Assembly (NCBI RefSeq): GCF_016219575.1
Contig: NZ_JACRMG010000027.1
Span: 159,091 to 223,090, forward strand
DNA from: Bradyrhizobium sp.
GTDB taxonomy: Bacteria > Pseudomonadota > Alphaproteobacteria > Rhizobiales > Xanthobacteraceae
Direction of reading: 5' to 3'
DNA: 64,000 nucleotides
The translations under genes were made by a program, and so were the position numbers. The notes under the pieces were generated by a model that did not search any database, was not told where the DNA came from, and worked only from the letters and a program-made list of their open reading frames with translations. Shown piece after piece: positions 53,424-61,292 of the stretch (its first letter is position 1; each line of letters starts with the position of its first letter).

Positions 53424-53969
53424 CTAAAGTCCGAGACACTCCCGGATATCCATCATGCTGCGGCGAAGCCACGTCTTCACCGTATTCACCGGCGTCTCGA
53501 ATTTCGCAGCCAGCTGCTCGCGGCTCCAGCCGTTGTAGTAGGCCAGCAGCACGAGTTTCTGGCGATCGGGTTCGAGACGGCCGACGCATTCCAAGAGCCG
53601 CTTCAATTCTTCCGTCATCTCCCGCCGCGCCAGCGGATCGGGAGAGTCGGCCGCCACTTCCATGGCCGAGGGCTCCTCCTCGATGGAGGACTCGCTCCGC
53701 TTGCGCACGACGTCAATGGCGCGGTTGCGGGCGATCGAAGCCATCCAGGTGATCGGCGACGACAGCGCGGGATTGAACTGGCCGGCGCTGTGCCAGATCT
53801 TGATGTAGGCTTCCTGGATGACCTCCTCGGCGAGATCCTGTCGGCGCAAGATACGGAGCACGACGCCGAAGAGTTTCGCGCGCGTGGCGGCGTAAAGGCG
53901 CTCGAAAGCGGCCTCATCCCCCTTCGCAACCGCGGCAATCAGCCAGACCAGCTCTGCCGGCGTCAGCAT
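53424..53969 (-). CDS. ECF sigma factor (SigK-like) with RskA partner
   Basis: A 181-residue ECF sigma factor. Region 2 is LYAATRAKLFGVVLRILRRQDLAEEVIQEAYIKIWH and region 4 is LAYYNGWSREQLAAKFETPVNTVKTWLRRSMMDIRECL. It heads a leftward sigma/anti-sigma operon. A TGAACC-N15-CGTATA element 73-99 bases upstream is a likely autoregulated promoter. The sequence is related to the lone sigma factor at 28685. The ATG at 53969 is weakly supported by a ribosome-binding site (GGGGGAGTG). Confidence 0.92.
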   Translation of the reverse strand: MLTPAELVWLIAAVAKGDEAAFERLYAATRAKLFGVVLRILRRQDLAEEVIQEAYIKIWHSAGQFNPALSSPITWMASIARNRAIDVVRKRSESSIEEEPSAMEVAADSPDPLARREMTEELKRLLECVGRLEPDRQKLVLLAYYNGWSREQLAAKFETPVNTVKTWLRRSMMDIRECLGL

Positions 53970-54041
53970 TCACACTCCCCCAATCGCGATCCCCCTCGCC
54001 GTCGGACCGGGAGCGCCGCTGCCCGGTAGCATACCCTGCCC

Positions 54042-54068
54042 TATACGAGCCACCAAGCCGCTGGTTCA
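54042..54068 (-). promoter_or_regulatory. ECF-type promoter of the sigma/RskA operon
   Basis: On the minus strand TGAACC is followed after 15 bases by CGTATA. It lies between the fliJ terminator and the sigma gene, giving a leader of about 65 bases. Similar elements precede the sigma/ChrR operon (28527-28553) and the P460-cupredoxin gene (57256-57281). Confidence 0.6.
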
Positions 54069-54083
54069 TGGAGCTTATCAATG

Positions 54084-54113
54084 AAAAACCCGGGCCTTAA
54101 GGCCCGGGTTTTT
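54084..54113 (-). terminator. Bidirectional-looking terminator after fliIJ
   Basis: AAAAACCCGGGCC and GGCCCGGGTTTTT form a perfect palindromic stem with T-runs on both strands. It lies just after fliJ and before the sigma operon promoter, so it closes the flagellar transcript. Confidence 0.85.
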
Positions 54114-54142
54114 CGACTTCTGTCCTATTGATGTCTGGCGCG

Positions 54143-54562
54143 TCAGGCAATGGCGCCGAGACGGGCGCGCATCAGGCCGATCGAGTCCATGTCGGCCTGT
54201 TCGCGGGCGCTCTCTTCGGCGCGCTCGCGGGCCTGGTCGCGCTCGTCGAGCAGTTCGACCTTCTTCAGTTCTTCGAAAGCTTCGCCCAGCAGGGCCTTGG
54301 CGTCTTCGAGCTGGACACGCAGTTCGTCGGCGGAGCGGGCCAGGTTCTCCCGGCGCTGGATCGCCGCCTTGGCATAGGTCGGGTAGGCGAAGTGCGAGGG
54401 ATCGTTGATCCCGGCACGGTCCTGCTCCGTCTGGATTTCGCGCTCCAGCTCGACCGACATCCGCTGGAATTCGGCGATCATTCCCTCGATCTGGGCGACC
54501 CTGCGGCGCTTTTCATCGACCTGAAATTTCTTCAGGCGGATCAGCGTTTCTCGTGACTTCAT
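54143..54562 (-). CDS. fliJ: Flagellar export chaperone FliJ
   Basis: A 139-residue, almost entirely helical protein, the coiled-coil central stalk-like partner of the FliI ATPase. The sequence is rich in charged residues with heptad-like Leu/Ile spacing (TLIRLKKFQVDEKRRRVAQIEGMIAEF and RSADELRVQLEDAKALLGEAFEELKKVELL). GGGGAGTATGAGTCG precedes ATG at 54562. It lies 109 bases downstream of fliI in the same direction. Identity rests on length, coiled coil and position next to fliI. Confidence 0.85.
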   Translation of the reverse strand: MKSRETLIRLKKFQVDEKRRRVAQIEGMIAEFQRMSVELEREIQTEQDRAGINDPSHFAYPTYAKAAIQRRENLARSADELRVQLEDAKALLGEAFEELKKVELLDERDQARERAEESAREQADMDSIGLMRARLGAIA

Positions 54563-54671
54563 CGACTCATACTCCCCAGAAGTCCCCATCTGCACACGGG
54601 ACAAGGCCGGCTCCCCCTCGGGGCCCCGCCGGCTTCAGCTAAACAGTGCTGGGGATGATGGCCTGACAAAG

Positions 54672-55997
54672 TTAGCGTTCCGTTTCCAACCGCCCGAGGA
54701 TTTGCTCCAGCCCGGCGTAACCCTCCGCCAGCGAGGATTTTTCGTCCTTGGCCTGGCGCAGGAAGGCCTCCAGCGGCTCGTGCAGGCGGATAGCCTCGTC
54801 CACCTCGGCACTGGAACCGGCCCGGTAGGCACCGAGCCGGATCAGCTCTTCCATGTCCGCATAGGTCGCCATGACCTGACGGGCCCGGGTGATGATGGGC
54901 AGGAAGGCCGGATCGGCCGATTTCGGCATGGTGCGGGACACCGACTTGAGGATATTGATCGCCGGATAGCGCCCGCGCTCGGCGATCGAGCGCTGCATCA
55001 CGATATGGCCGTCCAGGATACCGCGTACGGCATCGGCAATGGGTTCGTTATGGTCGTCGCCGTCGACCAGCACCGTGAAGATGCCGGTGATGGTGCCCTG
55101 TCCCATGCCGGGACCGGCTCGCTCCAGGAGCTTCGGCAATTCCGTGAACACGGTCGGCGTATAGCCCTTGGCGGTGGGCGGCTCGCCGGCGGAGAGGCCG
55201 ATCTCGCGCTGTGCCATGGCAAAGCGCGTTACCGAGTCCATCAGGCACAGCACGTCGCGGTCTTCGTCGCGGAAATATTCGGCGATGGCGAGCGTCAGAT
55301 ACGCGGCCTGGCGGCGCATCAGCGCCGGCTCATCCGAAGTCGCGACCACCACGACGGAGCGCGCGAGGCCTTCCTCGCCGAGGTCGTCCTGCAGGAATTC
55401 CTGCACCTCGCGGCCGCGTTCGCCGATCAGGCCGATCACGGAGACGTCCGCGTCGACATTGCGCGCCAGCATCGACAGCAGCACGGATTTGCCGACGCCG
55501 GAGCCGGCAAAAATGCCCATGCGCTGGCCTCGGCAGCAGGTGAGGAAGGTATTGAGCCCGCGCACGCCGAGATCGAGCGGCGGACCGACGCGCTGGCGGG
55601 AATGCGCCGGCGGCGGCAAATTCCGGTATGGCATGGGCGAAGCGCCCTGTACCATCGGCCCCTTGCCGTCGATCGGCTCGCCCATTGCGTTGACCACGCG
55701 GCCGAGCCAGGCCGCCGACGGCCGCACCTGTCCAGCCGCGTTGGCAATCACGGCGCGGCAGCCGCGCCGCACGCCCTCCAACCCTGCGAATGGCATCACC
55801 ACCGCATTGTCGCCGGAGAAGCCGATCACCTCGGCCGGGATGAACCGGTTCCCGCCGGTCTCGATCACGATGCGCGCCCCCACCGACATGGCGTGGATGG
55901 GACCTGCGATCTCCACCATCAGCCCGCGCACGCCCACGACGCGGCCATAGATGTTGACGGCGTCGAGGTCGCTGATCTGCTCGGCCAGTGCTTTCAC
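54672..55997 (-). CDS. fliI: Flagellum-specific ATPase FliI
   Basis: A 441-residue ATPase that drives flagellar type III export. The P-loop is GIFAGSGVGKSVLL near residue 165, and the Walker B region LCLMDSVTRFAMAQREIGLSAGEPP is typical of FliI/beta-subunit ATPases. The C-terminal domain with ADMEELIRLGAYRAGS follows. The start is GTG at 55997; a 14-base-period tandem repeat covers the start codon and the upstream region. fliI-fliJ next to ctrA is a known arrangement in rhizobial genomes. Confidence 0.95.
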   Translation of the reverse strand: MKALAEQISDLDAVNIYGRVVGVRGLMVEIAGPIHAMSVGARIVIETGGNRFIPAEVIGFSGDNAVVMPFAGLEGVRRGCRAVIANAAGQVRPSAAWLGRVVNAMGEPIDGKGPMVQGASPMPYRNLPPPAHSRQRVGPPLDLGVRGLNTFLTCCRGQRMGIFAGSGVGKSVLLSMLARNVDADVSVIGLIGERGREVQEFLQDDLGEEGLARSVVVVATSDEPALMRRQAAYLTLAIAEYFRDEDRDVLCLMDSVTRFAMAQREIGLSAGEPPTAKGYTPTVFTELPKLLERAGPGMGQGTITGIFTVLVDGDDHNEPIADAVRGILDGHIVMQRSIAERGRYPAINILKSVSRTMPKSADPAFLPIITRARQVMATYADMEELIRLGAYRAGSSAEVDEAIRLHEPLEAFLRQAKDEKSSLAEGYAGLEQILGRLETER

Positions 55998-56050
55998 GAT
56001 TTGGCTTTCAAGACCTGGCTTTCAAGACTTGGCCTTCAAGATTTGGCCCT
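55987..56050. repeat. 14-bp tandem repeat across the fliI start
   Basis: Four or more imperfect copies of a 14-base unit (TTGGCTTTCAAGAC and variants CTGGCTTTCAAGAC, TTGGCCTTCAAGAT) are visible from 56001 to about 56050, and a degraded copy covers 55987-56000, including the fliI GTG. Read on the minus strand each unit has a TTGA/GTGA step, so it may duplicate the translation start region. The period is not a multiple of three. Confidence 0.8.
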
Positions 56051-56106
56051 CATGCTGAGACCTTCATTGCGAAACCCTTAAGTTTCCGCGTCTTTGCCTC
56101 GATCGC

Positions 56107-56121
56107 TTAACTTCGTGTTTA
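56107..56121. promoter_or_regulatory. CtrA-like site TTAA-N7-TTTA
   Basis: TTAA-CTTCGTG-TTTA is one base off the CtrA dyad. It lies 110-124 bases before fliI and could also serve ctrA. Confidence 0.45.
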
Positions 56122-56331
56122 CCCGCATCGTTAATCATTACGTCACTGTCTTTGGTGACTGAGAGCGCTCGCCCACCCAGAAGGAAGGGCGAGTCGCAAG
56201 AGTCCGTTAGCGCGGACTCTTAATGTGGAACTTGAACGCGGTGGGTGACGAAAAGCTGGTCTGACGCAATATCTTAGGGCGATTCGACAAAAATTGCACG
56301 GTTAGAGCTTGCGAAACAGAATCAGATTTTG

Positions 56332-56339
56332 TTAACCAT
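56332..56339 (+). promoter_or_regulatory. CtrA half-site TTAACCAT upstream of ctrA
   Basis: An exact TTAACCAT, the extended CtrA half-site, lies 97-104 bases before the ctrA ATG, consistent with autoregulation. Confidence 0.5.
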
Positions 56340-56435
56340 ATGACTGTCAGGATCCGAATCAGTTGTTCAAAGGCGTTTGTGTGCCGCAGTGTGCGGCCGA
56401 CCTGACGCCCGGAGCGGCGACTAAAGGGGACTGGC

Positions 56436-57137
<702 letters not shown>

Positions 57138-57184
57138 CCAGGGTTGTACGGCGGGCTTGTATAGCCCACTCCTCCCAGACTGGA

Positions 57185-57209
57185 CCCCGCCGCAAATGGC
57201 GGGGTTTTT
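57185..57209 (+). terminator. Terminator after ctrA
   Basis: CCCCGCC and GGCGGGG form a seven-pair stem with a six-base loop and a T-run. Confidence 0.85.
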
Positions 57210-57255
57210 GTTTTTGGGGCACCGCCCACCGCGACAAATTCGCTTTCCCCCGGAT

Positions 57256-57281
57256 TGAAACCCGCGCGGCGGGGTCTCGTA
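57256..57281 (+). promoter_or_regulatory. ECF-type promoter TGAAAC-N16-CGTA before P460-cupredoxin gene
   Basis: TGAAAC and CGTA are separated by 16 bases. Initiation would occur about 25 bases before the ATG at 57314. The form resembles the promoters proposed for the two sigma/anti-sigma operons in this window. Confidence 0.55.
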
Positions 57282-57313
57282 CCTGACGGGATTGTCCGCA
57301 AACGGGGGAAGTC

Positions 57314-58120
57314 ATGAAAAACGTCAGCCTGACTGGCGCAGTTGCGCTCGGATCGATTTCGGGGGCGCTCATCGGCTATTCGGCATTGGCCGGCGGCGAC
57401 AAGGTCGCCTTCCCGGAGGGCTTCGAAAAGGGCACGCTCTATGCCGTCGTCGATCGCTACGACAACAAGCAGTATCGCGAGCTCTATGCGACGCCGGCCG
57501 CGGTCGATGCCGCGCGCAAGGGGCAGCCGATCCCGAGCGGCACGGTGCTGACGCTGGTGCAGTACAAGGCGCAGCTCGATGCCGCCGGCGAGCCGGTCAA
57601 GGATGCCAACGGGCGCTTCAAGAAGGGCGACCTCGTCGCCTACACCGTGATGGAGAAGCGCGACGGCTGGGGCAGCGAGTACAAGGACGACATCCGCAAC
57701 GGCGAATGGGAATATCAGGCGTTCGGCCCGGACAAGAAGGTCAACGACAAGGCCAACCTCGCGGCCTGCTTCACCTGCCACAAGCCGCATGCCGGACAGG
57801 ATTTCGTGATCTCGCTGGCGGGGCTGAAGGGCACGCCCGAAGGCGCCGTGGCCAAGCCCGCGCCCGGCCCCGGCGTGGTCTCGATCTCCGACTTCAAGTT
57901 CGGCCCCGAGACCGTCGTGGTCAGCAAGGGCCAGACCATCACCTGGACCAACACCGATTCCTCGCCGCACCAGGTGACGATCACCGGCCCCAAGTCGCAG
58001 CGCTCGTCGATCGCGCTGAAGGGACAGACCACCCAGCTGACGCTGGCCGATGCCGGGATCTACGACTACATCTGCGGCCTGCACCCAGCGATGAAGGGCA
58101 AGATCGAGGTCAAGGAATAG
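57314..58120 (+). CDS. Cytochrome P460-cupredoxin fusion, exported
   Basis: A 268-residue periplasmic redox protein. A hydrophobic leader (residues 1-27) precedes a cytochrome P460-like domain with a CFTCH haem site at 152-156 (EWEYQAFGPDKKVN and KANLAACFTCHKPHAGQDFV). A Gly/Pro linker leads to a cupredoxin domain from about 188. Type 1 copper ligands appear to be His219 (SSPHQV), Cys254, His257 and Met260 (YICGLHPAMKG). Cytochromes P460 oxidise hydroxylamine, but the crosslinking Lys cannot be confirmed. A single-gene unit between two terminators, with an ECF-like promoter. Confidence 0.88.
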   Translation: MKNVSLTGAVALGSISGALIGYSALAGGDKVAFPEGFEKGTLYAVVDRYDNKQYRELYATPAAVDAARKGQPIPSGTVLTLVQYKAQLDAAGEPVKDANGRFKKGDLVAYTVMEKRDGWGSEYKDDIRNGEWEYQAFGPDKKVNDKANLAACFTCHKPHAGQDFVISLAGLKGTPEGAVAKPAPGPGVVSISDFKFGPETVVVSKGQTITWTNTDSSPHQVTITGPKSQRSSIALKGQTTQLTLADAGIYDYICGLHPAMKGKIEVKE

Positions 58121-58151
58121 CCGCCTCTGTCACGGCCATAACGGAACGCTT

Positions 58152-58181
58152 GCAACCCCGCCTAACGGCGGGGTTGCTGTT
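58152..58181 (+). terminator. Terminator after the P460-cupredoxin gene
   Basis: GCAACCCCGCC and GGCGGGGTTGC form an 11-pair stem with a four-base loop, followed by TGTTTG. The T-tract is short but the stem is strong. Confidence 0.75.
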
Positions 58182-58243
58182 TGGGAAGCTGCAAACGGTG
58201 CTAATCTGGGACCAGCGCAGGCAATTCGCTGATGGAGCGGCGC

Positions 58244-58834
58244 ATGTCCAACGTCGATCTCGGACTTTCGATTGCGCTGGGCATCGCTCTGGCAGCGGCC
58301 ACCGGCTTCCGGTTGTTCCTGCCGCTCCTGGTTCTCAGCGTCGCCGCCTGGACCGGGCATGTGAACCTGAATGAGAGCTTCGCCTGGCTCGGCACGCCGG
58401 CCGCGGTGATCATGCTCGGCACGGCGGCCGTCGTGGAGGTCGCGGCGTTCTACATTCCCGGCGTCGACAACCTGCTCGACACGCTGGCGACGCCCGGCTC
58501 CGTCGTTGCCGGAACGATCGCGTCCGCAGCCGTCATGACCGACGTGCCGCCGATGGTGAAGTGGACCGCTGCCATCATCGCCGGCGGCGGCGCGGCCGGC
58601 ATCACCCAAGGCCTGACCGCGATGCTGCGGGCGAAATCGACCGTCTTCACCGGCGGCATCGGCAATTCCGCGGTAGCCACCGCCGAGCTCGGCGGTGCGG
58701 CGCTGATCTCCATTCTGGCGCTGGCGGCGCCGGTTGCCGCCTTGGCGCTGGTGATCCTGTTCTTCTGGCTGGCGTTCCGCCTGATTCGAAGCCTTTCGCG
58801 GAGAACACCGAGGGAAGAGAAGGCTCCACGCTGA
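58244..58834 (+). CDS. DUF4126 membrane protein
   Basis: A 196-residue membrane protein of the DUF4126 family, with five or six hydrophobic helices. Family-like features are LGIALAAATGFRLFLPLLVLSVAAW, the VAAFYIPGVDNLLDTLATPGSVVAGTIASAA stretch, and a final LFFWLAFRLIRSLSRR. Function is not known. The ATG at 58244 is preferred over one at 58232 because GGAG is spaced correctly for it. It lies 112 bases before a DUF350 membrane protein, and may be in the same unit. Confidence 0.82.
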   Translation: MSNVDLGLSIALGIALAAATGFRLFLPLLVLSVAAWTGHVNLNESFAWLGTPAAVIMLGTAAVVEVAAFYIPGVDNLLDTLATPGSVVAGTIASAAVMTDVPPMVKWTAAIIAGGGAAGITQGLTAMLRAKSTVFTGGIGNSAVATAELGGAALISILALAAPVAALALVILFFWLAFRLIRSLSRRTPREEKAPR

Positions 58835-58946
58835 CCTTCACCGGCCAGCGGCGGTGGTTTTTGCTTTGGATTGAACCCGCCCTCGCCTCGCCCCGACCAA
58901 CGGGCCGTGCAAATCTGCCGCTTACCTGCAGATTCGGGGTGACGTG

Positions 58947-59351
58947 ATGGTGCTGCAATCCCTCGCCGGGCTGCCGGCGTTCCTGGTCTACTTCTGCACC
59001 GCGATCATCGCGGTGCTCGCCTATCTCTTCGTCTATACCCGCATCACGCCGCACAACGAATTCGAGCTGATCCGCAACAACAATCCGGCGGCCGCCATTG
59101 CGCTCGGCCTGTCCCTGCTCGGCTTCTCGCTGCCGCTGATCAGCGCGATCGCCCATTCCGCCAATGTCTGGGACTGCATGATCTGGAGCCTGATCGCGCT
59201 GATCGTGCAGATCATCGTCTTCTTCATCGTCCGCATTCCCGTGCCGAACCTGCCGCAGCGGATCGCCGACGGCGAGCTTGCGCCCGCGATCTGGCTTGGG
59301 CTCGCCTCGCTCGCCTTCGGCGCGATCAACGCCGCCTGCATGATCTACTGA
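58947..59351 (+). CDS. DUF350 (YjfL-like) membrane protein
   Basis: A 134-residue, four-helix membrane protein of the DUF350/YjfL family. It has AGLPAFLVYFCTAIIAVLAYLFVYTRITPHNEFELI, followed by the diagnostic NPAAAIALGLSLLGFSLPL and a repeat with ELAPAIWLGLASLAFGAINAACM. In Escherichia coli yjfL is next to yjfM and yjfC, which resemble the next genes here. ATG at 58947 is chosen over GTG at 58944 with CGGGGTGACG before it. It ends three bases before the next gene. Confidence 0.85.
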   Translation: MVLQSLAGLPAFLVYFCTAIIAVLAYLFVYTRITPHNEFELIRNNNPAAAIALGLSLLGFSLPLISAIAHSANVWDCMIWSLIALIVQIIVFFIVRIPVPNLPQRIADGELAPAIWLGLASLAFGAINAACMIY

Positions 59352-59353
59352 CC

Positions 59354-59752
59354 ATGGCCGACAAACCGCCCTCCCAGTTCGGGAAACGCACACCCTCGGT
59401 ACCGTCGAGCCCGACGCCGGCCCCGCCCGCCAAACGCTCACGCGAAGTGGTGCTGCTGGTGATGGGCACGATCGCCGTCGGCAGCACAGCCTACGCGCTG
59501 ATGCCGCGGGAATGCACGCCGGCGCAGCCCGGCACCATGCCCAGCGTGTCCTCGCCGTCGGAGTGTCCGCCGCGCGGCTCATCGTCGAGCAGCCATGGCA
59601 GCTCGGGCGGATCGCGCTACAGCTACTCTTCCGGCGGCTCGTCCGGCTCGACGCAAGCGGCCACCACCGACGCCAGCTCCAGCACCGTCAAGCGCGGCGG
59701 CTTCGGCAGTTTCGCTCACAGTTTCTCGTCACACTTCTCGTTCGGCGGCTGA
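59354..59752 (+). CDS. YjfM/YgiB-like Ser/Gly-rich protein
   Basis: A 132-residue protein with a basic N-terminal segment, one hydrophobic helix (VVLLVMGTIAVGSTAYALM, residues 32-50), two Cys (PRECTP, SECPPRG), then a Ser/Gly/Thr-rich tail with little order (GSSSSSHGSSGGSRYSYSSGGSSGST). The layout is that of DUF1190 (YgiB/YjfM) proteins, which sit between a DUF350 protein and a glutathionylspermidine-synthase-like ligase. It overlaps nothing and starts two bases after the DUF350 stop. Likely exported or membrane-anchored. Confidence 0.75.
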   Translation: MADKPPSQFGKRTPSVPSSPTPAPPAKRSREVVLLVMGTIAVGSTAYALMPRECTPAQPGTMPSVSSPSECPPRGSSSSSHGSSGGSRYSYSSGGSSGSTQAATTDASSSTVKRGGFGSFAHSFSSHFSFGG

Positions 59753-59848
59753 GGCGCACGATGCCGTGAGGCGAGCTGCTTTCACTTGCCATGCGCCTGG
59801 GCTTGACCAAGACTGCCGACCTTCATTCATCGCAGGCAGGATCGCCCC

Positions 59849-60073
59849 ATGAAACGCTCGCGTCGCGTCGTGCTGACACTGATGGGAAGCGCCGCGGTCG
59901 GCGCCGTCTCCATGGGCTTCACCCCGCGCCGCGATTGTGGCCCGGGCATGGAAGCGGTGCCGGGACCGGACGGGCGGCCCTATTGCCGCGCCAGAAGCGG
60001 GTTCGGCATCACCTCGCATCGCATCCACGGGCACGGACATCATCACGGCCATGGCCACCATGGCGGCGGCTAG
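59849..60073 (+). CDS. Short His/Gly-rich exported protein
   Basis: A 74-residue protein with a signal-like N terminus (MKRSRRVVLTLMGSAAVGAVSMG), two cysteines (RDCGPG, PYCRAR), and a C terminus of His and Gly (HGHGHHHGHGHHGGG). The start and helix resemble those of the preceding YjfM-like protein, so it may be a shortened duplicate. The His run suggests metal binding. The ORF precedes the ligase gene by only eight bases, which supports it being real. Confidence 0.65.
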   Translation: MKRSRRVVLTLMGSAAVGAVSMGFTPRRDCGPGMEAVPGPDGRPYCRARSGFGITSHRIHGHGHHHGHGHHGGG

Positions 60074-60081
60074 CAATCGCA

Positions 60082-61236
60082 ATGCGACGCATCAATTGCC
60101 CCGAGCGCGACGACTGGCACGCGACCGCCGAGAGCGCAGGCTTCGATTTCCACACCATTGACGGCGAGCGTTACTGGGACGAGCGCGCCTATTACGCGTT
60201 CACGCTCGACGAGATCGAGCGCCAGATCGAGACGCCGACCGGCGAGATCGACGCGATGTGCCTCGAACTGGTGAGCAAGGCCGTCGAGGACGAGGAATAT
60301 CTGCGGCGCCTCAAGATCCCGCAAGCCCACTGGCCGCTGATCGCGGACAGCTGGCATGGCGACCAGCCCAGCCTCTACGGCCGGCTCGATCTCTGCTACG
60401 ACGGCAGGAATCCGGCGAAGCTGCTCGAATACAACGCCGATACTCCGACCTCGATCTTCGAGTCGGCCGTGTTCCAGTGGACCTGGCTCGAGCAGGCGAT
60501 CGAGCGCAGCATCATTCCCAGACGCGCCGACCAGTACAACTCGATCCATGAGCGATTGATCGAGGCCTGGAAAAAGTTTGGCGTCAATCATTTGCACCTC
60601 GCCGGCATGATGGAGAGCACGGAAGATTCCGGCACGCTGGCCTATCTCGAAGATACCGCACGACAGGCCGGACTCTCGACCACACTGCTCGATATCGAGG
60701 ATATCGGGATTGCCGGGGACCATCGCTTTGTCGATCTCGACAACCGCCCGATCGAGCTCGCCTTCAAGCTCTATCCCTGGGAATGGATGTTCCACGACGA
60801 ATTCGGCGCCGAGATCGCGAAAGCGCCGACGCGCTGGATCGAGCCGCCATGGAAGGCGATCCTTTCCAACAAGGGCCTGCTGCCGCTGCTATGGGAGATG
60901 TTTCCGGGACATCCGAACCTGCTGCCGGCCTGGTTCGACAACGATCCGGAAGCCTCGAAGCTCGGCACCTCGTTCGTGCGAAAGCCGTTGTTCTCGCGCG
61001 AGGGCGCCAATGTCACCCTCGTGGCCGGCGGCTCGACGCTGGTCGAGCAGCAAGGCCCCTACGGCGCGGAAGGATTCATCCGGCAGGCCCTGGCGGCGCT
61101 GCCGAACTTTTCCGGGCAGTACGCCGTCATCGGCAGCTGGCTGGTCGATCACACGCCGTGCGGCCTGTCGGTGCGCGAAGACGAGAACCCGATCACCGGC
61201 AACACGTCGCGCTTCCTGCCGCACGCGATCCTCTAA
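60082..61236 (+). CDS. Glutathionylspermidine-synthase-family ATP-grasp ligase (YjfC/YgiC)
   Basis: A 384-residue protein of the glutathionylspermidine synthase-like (Gsp_synth) family. Matching segments are GRLDLCYDGRNPAKLLEYNADTPTSIFES near residue 95, YPWEWMFHDEFG near 230, and WKAILSNKGLLPLLWEMFPGHPNLLPAW. FVRKPLFSREGANVTL holds the ATP-grasp Lys and Arg residues. YjfC/YgiC proteins lack the amidase half of bifunctional GspSA, and their substrates are not known. The ATG at 60082 is chosen; the longer upstream frame overlaps the preceding gene. It ends inside the start of a repeat element. Confidence 0.86.
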   Translation: MRRINCPERDDWHATAESAGFDFHTIDGERYWDERAYYAFTLDEIERQIETPTGEIDAMCLELVSKAVEDEEYLRRLKIPQAHWPLIADSWHGDQPSLYGRLDLCYDGRNPAKLLEYNADTPTSIFESAVFQWTWLEQAIERSIIPRRADQYNSIHERLIEAWKKFGVNHLHLAGMMESTEDSGTLAYLEDTARQAGLSTTLLDIEDIGIAGDHRFVDLDNRPIELAFKLYPWEWMFHDEFGAEIAKAPTRWIEPPWKAILSNKGLLPLLWEMFPGHPNLLPAWFDNDPEASKLGTSFVRKPLFSREGANVTLVAGGSTLVEQQGPYGAEGFIRQALAALPNFSGQYAVIGSWLVDHTPCGLSVREDENPITGNTSRFLPHAIL

Positions 61237-61237
61237 A

Positions 61238-61292
61238 GCACGATCCGGAAAAGTGTGAAGCGGTTTTCCGAACAGATCATGCTCAACAAGGG
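61238..61292. repeat. Interspersed repeat between ligase and cheR
   Basis: The sequence CGGAAAA...TTTTCCG (61246-61252 and 61264-61270) within GATCCGGAAAAGTGTGAAGC is a dyad element I recall as very common between genes in Bradyrhizobium. It fills the gap between the convergent ligase and cheR genes, and may serve as a terminator for both. Confidence 0.7.

Larger units (their letters stand above)
56051..56435. promoter_or_regulatory. fliI-ctrA divergent control region
   Basis: A gap of 385 bases between divergent fliI and ctrA. It holds TTAA-N7-TTTA at 56107-56121, TTAATCAT at 56131, TTAACCAT at 56332, and six GANTC sites from 56191 to 56360 (GAGTC, GAGTC, GACTC, GATTC, GAATC, GAATC). No small gene was seen. 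The GANTC cluster suggests CcrM-dependent methylation control of ctrA, as in Caulobacter. Confidence 0.65.

Noticed and set aside
54702..56081. 459-codon rightward frame opposite fliI
   Set aside because: Antisense to the FliI ATPase; no support of its own.
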